Below are positions 6,571-11,883 of a stretch of 11,883 nucleotides of DNA, one piece after another. Under the pieces are notes generated by a model. That model saw only the letters and a list, made by a program, of their open reading frames with translations. It was not told the DNA's origin and ran no database searches. How positions within the stretch are numbered: the first letter of the stretch is position 1; every line of letters starts with the position of its first letter. Source of the stretch: Clostridia bacterium (GTDB lineage: Bacteria > Bacillota_A > Clostridia > Christensenellales > CAG-138); assembly GCA_017459315.1 (NCBI GenBank), contig JAFUDD010000027.1, positions 1-11,883 of the forward strand, given 5' to 3'. Position numbers and translations under genes: made by a program.

Positions 6571-6849
6571 ATGAAGCGAAACAGAAACATCCGAAAAGCG
6601 CTCCGCACGGCGTTCGATCTGCCGGACGACCTCGACCCGTCGCTCGTCCAAATCCATTGGATCGGAGACACGGTGCTGATCGAGCAGCATCGCGGCATTC
6701 TCGGCTTTGATCCGGGAGAGGTTCGCTTTCTGTGCGAGCAGGGCAGCCTGACCGTGACCGGGGAACAGCTTAGGATCATGGAGCTGTCCGAGTCCCGCGC
6801 CTATATCTGCGGCACAATTACGGGGATTTTCGGCAAGGTGGAAAGTTAA
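6571..6849 (+). CDS. yqfC: Sporulation protein YqfC (YabP/YqfC family)
   Basis: A 92-residue protein, the usual YqfC length, with a basic start (MKRNRNIRKAL) and a beta-rich body. The segment WIGDTVLIEQHRGILGF (residues about 30-46) and the later VTGEQLRIMEL and YICGTITGI stretches follow the YabP/YqfC family pattern. YqfC acts in the mother cell during spore formation together with YqfD; its biochemical role is unknown. Identification is reinforced by yqfD, phoH, ybeY, cdd, era and recO following in the Bacillus order. The frame is open back to a GTG at 6484, but that start would overlap the terminator at 6495-6523. ATG 6571 gives the family length. Neither ATG 6571 nor an in-frame TTG at 6565 has a ribosome binding site. 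It overlaps yqfD by one base. Confidence 0.88.
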   Translation: MKRNRNIRKALRTAFDLPDDLDPSLVQIHWIGDTVLIEQHRGILGFDPGEVRFLCEQGSLTVTGEQLRIMELSESRAYICGTITGIFGKVES

Positions 6850-8012
6850 TGTGGAAAAAATACCGCGGGTATGTTATACTGCAAATACAGGGCCTCGGAT
6901 TAGGCCGGTTTTTGCGGCGGCTGCTGTTTTCGGGCATCCCGGTGTTCGATATCCGGCGTACAGATGAAACGACTGCCACGCTGCGGATCTATGCCGCCGA
7001 CTTTGCCCGTCTGCTGCCGATCCGCCGCCGCGAACGGTGCCACATCCGTATGCTTCGAAAATACGGTATGGCGTTTCGTTTGCGTGCCTTTTTGCAGCGA
7101 CCTGCGCTGCTGGTCGGGATACCGCTTTCGGTCATTTTGCTGTGGTCGCTTTGCGCAAGGATATGGCTGATCCGCGTCGAGGGGACGCAGCGCGTGTCCG
7201 AGGATGAGGTGCTTTCGCTGCTTGCCGAGCATGGCCTCTCCGTCGGCAAAAGACCGAAGGGAAACGTGCTGATCCTTGCGGCGGACGATCTCTCCGCCAG
7301 GATCAAGGACGCCGCGTGGGTCGAGCTGCACCGCGACGGCGTCGTTCTGACCGCCACGGTCAATGAAGCGCGCCCGATGCACGATGCCATCGACTGGAGC
7401 GTGCCTGCCGATCTGGTCGCGGAAAAGGAAGCTACCGTGCTTTCGATCCAAACCAAGCGCGGCAAACCGCTGGTTTCACCCGGACAGACCGTCTATCGGG
7501 GCGACGTGCTGATTGCGGGACATGTGGTATACAGCCACGACCGCACCGCATACGATACCCGTGCCGACGGCGTCGTCAAAGCCAGTTGCGTCTATCGCGC
7601 CGAAGCACCGTTTTTACGCACGGTCACCGAATACAGCGACACCGGAGAAACGCTGACCGTGCGGGAGCTTCGTTTTTGCGGCTTTCCGCTTTGTAAGGAC
7701 GCCGTTCCGTTTGCGGAATACCGGGAGGACGAAAGCACGGAAACGGCAGTCAGTCTGTTCGGTCTGCCGGTCACGGTGCGCAAAACCGCCGTGCATGAGA
7801 TCGCAAGCATCGAGCGCGTGCTGACCGAGCGCGAGCGGGAGGAGCAGGCCAAGCTCAAGGCGGTCGATGCGGCAATGGATACCGTGCCGCATCAAGCGGC
7901 CATCTGCAGCATACAGGTCACCACATGGACGCGCGACGGAGAACCGTTCGCGCTCTGTACCGTCGTGACCGAGGAAACGATAGGACAAATCAAGGAGTAT
8001 ACACATGAGTGA
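6849..8012 (+). CDS. yqfD: Sporulation membrane protein YqfD
   Basis: A 387-residue protein matching the YqfD family in length and layout. The N-terminal portion (about 1-80) is rich in Arg and Leu, one strong membrane segment spans about 84-106 (PALLVGIPLSVILLWSL), and a POTRA-like segment follows, IRVEGTQRVSEDEVLSLL (108-125). The C-terminal half carries PGQTVYRGDVLIAG, a barrel-sandwich-like motif seen in envelope assembly proteins. YqfD is needed for efficient sporulation in Bacillus; its mechanism is unclear. AAGGTGG (6835-6841) lies seven bases before the ATG, which shares its first base with the yqfC stop (TAATG), a strong sign of translational coupling. It overlaps phoH by eight bases. 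Confidence 0.92.
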   Translation: MWKKYRGYVILQIQGLGLGRFLRRLLFSGIPVFDIRRTDETTATLRIYAADFARLLPIRRRERCHIRMLRKYGMAFRLRAFLQRPALLVGIPLSVILLWSLCARIWLIRVEGTQRVSEDEVLSLLAEHGLSVGKRPKGNVLILAADDLSARIKDAAWVELHRDGVVLTATVNEARPMHDAIDWSVPADLVAEKEATVLSIQTKRGKPLVSPGQTVYRGDVLIAGHVVYSHDRTAYDTRADGVVKASCVYRAEAPFLRTVTEYSDTGETLTVRELRFCGFPLCKDAVPFAEYREDESTETAVSLFGLPVTVRKTAVHEIASIERVLTEREREEQAKLKAVDAAMDTVPHQAAICSIQVTTWTRDGEPFALCTVVTEETIGQIKEYTHE

Positions 8013-9015
8013 AGAACCGAGAACGGACAGCATCGAGCGGGTCGAGCTGGAATCTATGGAGGATTCCATCGGCCTGTTCGGCGTGTTCGATGAGAATTTG
8101 CCGATCTTCGAGGAGGAGACCGGCGTGAAGCTGAAAATCCGGTCGGACGGTATCGCCATCGAGGGCGAACCGGCGGCGGTGTCGCTCTGCCGCACCGTGC
8201 TGGACAAGCTGCTCGAAATGCAGCGCAAGGGCGAACCGATCAACCGCAGCCGCATCCGCTATGCCATCGATCTTGCCAAGGAAGGCAACGCCGATCTGAT
8301 CTCGTCGATTATGGGCGACGTGATCGCGCTGACGCATCGCGGCAAGCAGGTCAAGTGCAAAACACTCGGCCAAAAGCGGTATGTTGCGGCGCTGAAGGAG
8401 CGTGACCTCGTATTCGGCGTCGGCCCCGCCGGTACGGGCAAGACATACCTTGCCGTTCCAATGGCGGTGCTGGCTTTCATAAACAAAGAGGACGAACGCA
8501 TTATCCTGACGCGTCCGGCGGTCGAAGCGGGGGAAAAGCTCGGCTTTCTGCCCGGCGATCTCCAAAACAAGGTCGATCCGTACCTGCGCCCGCTGTACGA
8601 CGCGCTGCAGGAGTTTTTCGGCATGGAAACGTTCAAACAGCTCATGGAGCGCGGCGCGATCGAGGTAGCGCCGCTGGCCTATATGCGCGGCCGCACGCTG
8701 AACAACGCCTATATCATTTTGGACGAGGCACAGAACTGCTCGATCGAGCAGATGAAAATGTTCTTAACGCGCTTCGGCGAGGGCAGCCGCATCATCGTCA
8801 CCGGCGATATGACGCAGATCGACCTGCCGAACGAACGGACAAGCGGTCTTGTTCACGCGATCCGCGTACTGGACGGGGTCGAGGGCATTTCGATTGTACG
8901 GCTCACGCACAAGGACGTGGTGCGGCACGAGCTGGTGCAGCGCATCATTCAGGCGTATGAGCGCGACGAAAAGCAACGGGAGGAACGCAAGCGTGACAGA
9001 AGTATTGACGGATGA
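8005..9015 (+). CDS. phoH: PhoH-family ATPase
   Basis: A 336-residue protein. The first about 110 residues form an N-terminal domain, followed by a PhoH ATPase core: QKRYVAAL (123-130), Walker A GPAGTGKT (140-147), RPAVEAGEKLGFLPGD (170-185), Walker B YIILDEAQN (236-244), and TGDMTQIDLP (266-275). The tail is highly charged (EKQREERKRDR). PhoH proteins are cytoplasmic NTPases often next to ybeY and thought to work in RNA metabolism with it. AAGGAG (7992-7997) lies seven bases before the ATG. It overlaps yqfD by eight bases and ybeY by 23. The yqfF/pgpH gene that lies between phoH and ybeY in Bacillus is missing. Confidence 0.95.
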   Translation: MSEEPRTDSIERVELESMEDSIGLFGVFDENLPIFEEETGVKLKIRSDGIAIEGEPAAVSLCRTVLDKLLEMQRKGEPINRSRIRYAIDLAKEGNADLISSIMGDVIALTHRGKQVKCKTLGQKRYVAALKERDLVFGVGPAGTGKTYLAVPMAVLAFINKEDERIILTRPAVEAGEKLGFLPGDLQNKVDPYLRPLYDALQEFFGMETFKQLMERGAIEVAPLAYMRGRTLNNAYIILDEAQNCSIEQMKMFLTRFGEGSRIIVTGDMTQIDLPNERTSGLVHAIRVLDGVEGISIVRLTHKDVVRHELVQRIIQAYERDEKQREERKRDRSIDG

Positions 9016-9430
9016 ATTTGCTTTGACCGACCAGGAAACCGAATGGATCGCTTCGGCGGCGGAGGCCGCGCTCGCCTATGAGAATGCGAGCGGCGATCTG
9101 TCGGTGCGCGTCGATACGCCGACGCATATTCAGGAACTGAACCGCGATTTTCGCCATGTGGATCGCGTGACCGACGTGCTGACCTTTCCGGCATGGGAGG
9201 GGGAGGACCCGCTCGGCGGCGACGGATATCTGGGCGATATCATGATCTGCTACGACCGCGCCAAGGAGCAGGCGGAGGAATACGGCCACTCGCTCGCGCG
9301 CGAATTGGCTTTCTTGACCGTCCACGGCGTACTGCATCTTTTGGGCTACGATCACATGACCGAGCCGGAAGAAAAGGTCATGCGCGAAAAGCAGACGGCA
9401 ATCTTAAACGGAATGGGGTTACAGCGATGA
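8993..9430 (+). CDS. ybeY: Endoribonuclease YbeY (16S rRNA maturation)
   Basis: A 145-residue metal-dependent RNase of the YbeY/UPF0054 family, needed for 16S rRNA 3'-end processing and ribosome quality control. The zinc motif HGVLHLLGYDH supplies H111, H115 and H121. The family elements RHVDRVTDVLTFP (54-66) and GDIMI (81-85) are also present. The GTG start at 8993 was chosen because GGGAGGA (8978-8984) lies eight bases upstream and because it gives the usual length; the longer frame back to 8849 runs inside phoH. The start lies 23 bases inside phoH, so the two are probably translationally coupled. Confidence 0.95.
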   Translation: MTEVLTDEFALTDQETEWIASAAEAALAYENASGDLSVRVDTPTHIQELNRDFRHVDRVTDVLTFPAWEGEDPLGGDGYLGDIMICYDRAKEQAEEYGHSLARELAFLTVHGVLHLLGYDHMTEPEEKVMREKQTAILNGMGLQR

Positions 9431-9837
9431 TGAATTCACAGGAACAGCAACGGCTGCTTGCGCTTGCCGAGGAAGCGCGTTCTCATTCCTACAGTCCGTA
9501 TTCCCACTATGCGGTGGGCGCGGCGCTGCTGACAAAGAGCGGCAAAATCTATCAGGGCTGCAATATCGAAAGCGCCTCCTATACGCCGACGATTTGCGCC
9601 GAGCGCAACGCGTTCTTCAAGGCTGTCTACGACGGCGAGCGCGACTTTTCGGCCATCGCGATCATCGGCTCCGGGGAAACGCCGTCCTATCCCTGCGGCG
9701 TCTGCCGGCAGGTCATGGCGGAGTTCTGCACGCCCGATTTTGAGATCATCACCGCGAACCGGGATCTGTCGGTCGTCGATCCGAAAACGCTCGGCGAGCT
9801 GCTGCCCAATATGTTCACACCGAGGGATTTGTTATGA
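9427..9837 (+). CDS. cdd: Cytidine deaminase
   Basis: A 136-residue homotetrameric-type cytidine deaminase, converting cytidine and deoxycytidine to uridine forms in pyrimidine salvage. Active-site motifs are complete: SPYSHYAVGAAL (23-34), GCNIESASY (44-52) for ribose binding, C57-A58-E59 with the zinc cysteine and the proton-shuttling glutamate, and PCGVC (89-93) with C90 and C93. The start ATGATG at 9427 or 9430 overlaps the ybeY stop; GGGG at 9415-9418 is the ribosome binding site. The frame is open back to 9193, but that part overlaps ybeY and is not family sequence. A dgkA gene, usual between ybeY and cdd in Bacillus, is absent. Confidence 0.95.
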   Translation: MMNSQEQQRLLALAEEARSHSYSPYSHYAVGAALLTKSGKIYQGCNIESASYTPTICAERNAFFKAVYDGERDFSAIAIIGSGETPSYPCGVCRQVMAEFCTPDFEIITANRDLSVVDPKTLGELLPNMFTPRDLL

Positions 9838-10736
9838 TCGCAGAGGGATATAAAAGCGGCTTTTTCAGCATTATCGGCTGTCCGAATGTCGGTAAATCGA
9901 CGCTGCTGAACACCGTCGTCGGACAGAAGATCGCCATCGTCACCGACCGGGCGCAGACCACGCGCAACCGGATCACCGGCGTTTTAACCGAACCCGGGCG
10001 GCAGATGATCTTTTTGGATACGCCGGGCATGACGCATCCGCGCAACAAGCTCGGCGAATACATGCAGAAGGTTGCCGAGAACACCTGCGGGGACACCGAG
10101 GCGATATTGTTTATGATCGACGCCACACAGGGCGTCCGTGACCGCGAAAAGGAGATCATCGACCGAATCAAAAACATCCGTTCCCCCAAGATCGCGGTGA
10201 TCAATAAGCGCGATATCGTCAGCGCGCTCACAATGCAGGAGATTCGCCAAACGCTGGAGGGGTTCGGCATTTTCGAGCATATCCTTTCGATCTCCGCCAA
10301 AAGCGGCGACGGTGTGGACAAGCTGCTGGAAACGCTGCGCGGCTATTTGGTGGACGGCCCGCAGTATTTCCCGGACGATATGGTGACCGATCAGCCAGAA
10401 CGCGTGATCGTTGCCGAGATGATCCGCGAAAAGACGCTGCAATTGCTGCGGGAGGAGATCCCGCACGGTATCGGCGTCGGCGTCGATAAGATGGCGCTGC
10501 GGCCGGAGGGCGATCTCATGGATGTGTGGGCGACGCTCTACTGCGAGCGGGAGAGCCACAAGGGCATCATCATCGGGCGCGGGGGAAAGATGCTTAAAAG
10601 GATCGGCACCGAGGCCCGCAAGGATATCGAATGGCTGCTCGGCGTGCGCGTCAATCTGCAATTATGGATCAAGGTCAAGGAGGACTGGCGCAACCGGCAG
10701 CAGATGCTGAATGAATTGGGGTATCGTGATGTATGA
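9834..10736 (+). CDS. era: GTPase Era, 30S ribosome assembly
   Basis: A 300-residue protein with the Era two-domain build. GTPase domain: G1 GCPNVGKS (15-22), G2 around TTRNRITG (42-49), G3 DTPG (62-65), G4 NKRD (124-127), G5 SAK (154-156). C-terminal KH domain: KGIIIGRGGKMLKRIG (243-258) with the GRGG loop at 248-251, which binds the 3' end of 16S rRNA. Era helps mature the small subunit, which matches ybeY two genes upstream. GAGGGA (9822-9827) is the ribosome binding site, and the start overlaps the cdd stop in an ATGA. Confidence 0.97.
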   Translation: MIAEGYKSGFFSIIGCPNVGKSTLLNTVVGQKIAIVTDRAQTTRNRITGVLTEPGRQMIFLDTPGMTHPRNKLGEYMQKVAENTCGDTEAILFMIDATQGVRDREKEIIDRIKNIRSPKIAVINKRDIVSALTMQEIRQTLEGFGIFEHILSISAKSGDGVDKLLETLRGYLVDGPQYFPDDMVTDQPERVIVAEMIREKTLQLLREEIPHGIGVGVDKMALRPEGDLMDVWATLYCERESHKGIIIGRGGKMLKRIGTEARKDIEWLLGVRVNLQLWIKVKEDWRNRQQMLNELGYRDV

Positions 10737-10879
10737 TGCCGCGCAAAACGGCGCATACTGATCACATGAAGAACGAGCAAGACGAAAAGACGGCGTGGGA
10801 ACGGTTTGTAAAAACCGGCGCCGTCAGAGATTATCTGAATTACGCAAAGCATAAAAAGGAATGGCCGCCGAAAGTGTAA
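10736..10879 (+). CDS. yqzL: Small YqzL-like protein between era and recO
   Basis: A 47-residue reading frame if it starts at ATG 10736 (ATG 10733 gives 48 residues and ATG 10766 gives 37). The core TAWERFVKTGAVRDYLNYAKH resembles the YqzL family pattern WxxFxxTGxxxxYLxYK, and the position between era and recO is exactly that of yqzL in B. subtilis. Function is unknown. The start overlaps the era stop; the only ribosome binding site candidate is a weak GGGG at 10718-10721, so coupling to era is probable. The end overlaps recO by 19 bases. The gene is real in my judgement because the conserved Trp, Gly, Tyr pattern and gene order coincide; the exact start is unsure. Confidence 0.75.
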   Translation: MPRKTAHTDHMKNEQDEKTAWERFVKTGAVRDYLNYAKHKKEWPPKV

Positions 10880-11601
10880 ACGGAATCGTCATCAGCTACA
10901 CGGACTATCGGGACAATGATCGCATGCTGACGCTGTTCACGGTGGAACGCGGAAGGATCGACTGCAAGGCGCGGAACTGCCGAAAACCGACCGCGCCTCT
11001 TTTGGCGTGCGCACAGCCGTTCGTCTACGGCGAATACACGCTTTTTTTCTCCAATGACCGTGCTACGGTCAACAACTGCGATATCAAGGAAAGCTTTTAC
11101 GCGCTGCGGGAGGACCCGGATCGGTTTATGATCGCGTCGACGGTCGTGCGGCTTTGCCTGTCCGCCGTCGAGCCGGATACGCCGAATGAACCGCTGTTTT
11201 CGCTGCTGTATCATACGCTTTCCTTTCTGGCGTATGCCGACAGTCAGCCCAAGGACCTGCTCGCTGCCTTTTTGATTCACTTTTTAGACCGCATCGGCTA
11301 TCGCCCGACGCTGACGCATTGCGCGGTCTGCCATCGGGATGTGCGCGGGGACGATGTGCTGTTCTTCGAGCCGGACGCGGGCGGGACGGTTTGCGTCGCC
11401 TGTCCGCACGGCCGAAAGCCCGTGCATAAACTCGCTTTGGAGGCCATGCGGCGCATGCTGCTGCTGCCCGACGAGGAGCTGCAGCGGGTGAAGCTGCCGC
11501 CGTCGATACAGGGGGAGGTGCTCTTGCTGCTGCACTCGGTGTGTGAAGAAGTGTTCGGCAAAAGCGACCGGTGCGTGCAGCTGTTGGAGCAGGTTCTGTA
11601 A
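10861..11601 (+). CDS. recO: DNA repair protein RecO
   Basis: A 246-residue RecO, the mediator that works with RecR and RecF to load RecA on gapped DNA. The N-terminal OB fold begins with the family signature NGIVISYTDYRDNDRMLTLFT (from residue 7). The helical C-terminal part contains a four-cysteine zinc site: C154, C157, C178 and C181. The ATG at 10861 is the only possible start, since an in-frame TAA lies at 10852. AAGGA ends directly against the start codon, too close for a normal ribosome binding site, so the gene probably depends on ribosomes finishing the overlapping yqzL-like gene. No terminator hairpin is seen after its stop. Confidence 0.93.
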   Translation: MAAESVNGIVISYTDYRDNDRMLTLFTVERGRIDCKARNCRKPTAPLLACAQPFVYGEYTLFFSNDRATVNNCDIKESFYALREDPDRFMIASTVVRLCLSAVEPDTPNEPLFSLLYHTLSFLAYADSQPKDLLAAFLIHFLDRIGYRPTLTHCAVCHRDVRGDDVLFFEPDAGGTVCVACPHGRKPVHKLALEAMRRMLLLPDEELQRVKLPPSIQGEVLLLLHSVCEEVFGKSDRCVQLLEQVL

Positions 11602-11646
11602 TACAACATATATTCTTTGAATTTCGGCAAAAAACAAAATAAAGGG

Positions 11647-11675
11647 TTGCACAGCGATAGAAAGTCTGTTAAAAT
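11647..11675 (+). promoter_or_regulatory. Sigma-A-type promoter for ppdK
   Basis: TTGCAC (11647-11652) and TAAAAT (11670-11675) are separated by 17 bases in an AT-rich gap after recO. The leader would be about 25 nt. The match is imperfect in both boxes, but spacing and position are right. Confidence 0.7.
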
Positions 11676-11707
11676 AAATTGTTCCCAAATTATATAGGAG
11701 GTAGAAT

Positions 11708-11883
11708 ATGGCAAAAAAGTATGTGTACTTGTTCAGCGAAGGCAAGGCCAACATGCGTAACCTGCTGGGCGGCAAAGGTGCGAACCTCGCAGAGATGACC
11801 AACCTCGGTCTGCCGGTTCCGCAGGGCTTCACGATCACGACCGAAGCCTGCACGCAGTATTATGAGGACGGCCGTCAGATCAA
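11708..11883 (+). CDS. ppdK: Pyruvate, phosphate dikinase (N-terminal part, cut by window edge)
   Basis: The first 58 residues are present, then the window ends. [12 protein letters not shown] followed by [20 protein letters not shown] (19-38) and [10 protein letters not shown] is the characteristic start of PpdK, whose N-terminal domain is an ATP-grasp type. PpdK interconverts pyruvate, ATP and phosphate with PEP, AMP and pyrophosphate, a common glycolytic or gluconeogenic step in anaerobic Clostridia. AGGAGGT (11696-11702), five bases before the ATG, is an almost perfect ribosome binding site, which suggests high expression. It has its own promoter and is probably not part of the recO transcript. 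Confidence 0.95.
   Translation, partial: MAKKYVYLFSEGKANMRNLLGGKGANLAEMTNLGLPVPQGFTITTEACTQYYEDGRQI

Noticed and set aside
8849..8992. Earlier ATG for ybeY inside phoH
   Set aside because: The GTG at 8993 has GGGAGGA eight bases upstream and gives the usual size; the extension is Arg/Ser-rich out-of-frame phoH sequence.
9193..9426. Earlier start for cdd
   Set aside because: The 78 extra residues lie wholly inside ybeY in another frame; the ATGATG at the ybeY stop gives the normal cytidine deaminase length.
1..11883. CRISPR array, insertion sequence, phage or plasmid functions
   Set aside because: No regularly spaced direct repeats, transposase, integrase or terminal inverted repeats were seen; gene content and order are those of a core chromosome.

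Overview
The window reads as chromosomal core DNA from a spore-forming Firmicute, most likely a gut-type member of class Clostridia (Oscillospiraceae/Ruminococcaceae-like). This is inferred from strong AGGAGG-type ribosome binding sites, sigma-A-like promoters with 17-nt spacers, a moderately GC-rich base composition, sporulation genes (yqfC, yqfD), and the gene order yqfC-yqfD-phoH-ybeY-cdd-era-yqzL-recO, a shortened form of the Bacillus subtilis yqfC-to-recO block. No transposase, phage gene, CRISPR array or obvious horizontally acquired island is visible.

Layout. Positions 1-140 hold a self-complementary stretch that looks like a structured small RNA, possibly 6S RNA (low confidence). It is followed by tRNA-Gln(CUG) with an encoded CCA and its own terminator. 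A sigma-A promoter drives a secreted CHAP-like amidase/peptidase (394-1293). This gene meets, tail to tail across two back-to-back terminators, a minus-strand MraY-like prenyl-phosphate sugar-phosphate transferase (1415-2371). A divergent promoter region (about 2400-2550) then drives a small P-loop protein (2576-2992), followed by a membrane-anchored S41 C-terminal processing protease with a PDZ domain (3059-4273). The next gene has its own promoter and encodes a divergent EF-G2-type translational GTPase (4421-6478), ended by a strong terminator.

The second half (6571-11601) is a tightly packed seven- to eight-gene cluster with 1- to 23-nt overlaps. It holds yqfC and yqfD (sporulation), phoH (ATPase), ybeY (rRNA-maturation RNase), cdd (cytidine deaminase), era (ribosome assembly GTPase), a tiny yqzL-like gene and recO (recombination mediator). 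The overlaps suggest cotranscription and translational coupling. Two genes usually found in this block in Bacillus, yqfF/pgpH and dgkA, are absent. A separate promoter and a strong ribosome binding site precede ppdK (pyruvate, phosphate dikinase), which runs off the right edge.

Most of the window is recognisable housekeeping sequence. The points most worth a second look are the unidentified structured RNA at the left edge, the MraY paralog with a rewritten HHH motif, the EF-G-like GTPase with altered G-motifs, two genes that lack a usual ribosome binding site (yqfC and the S41 protease), and the easily missed yqzL-like gene.
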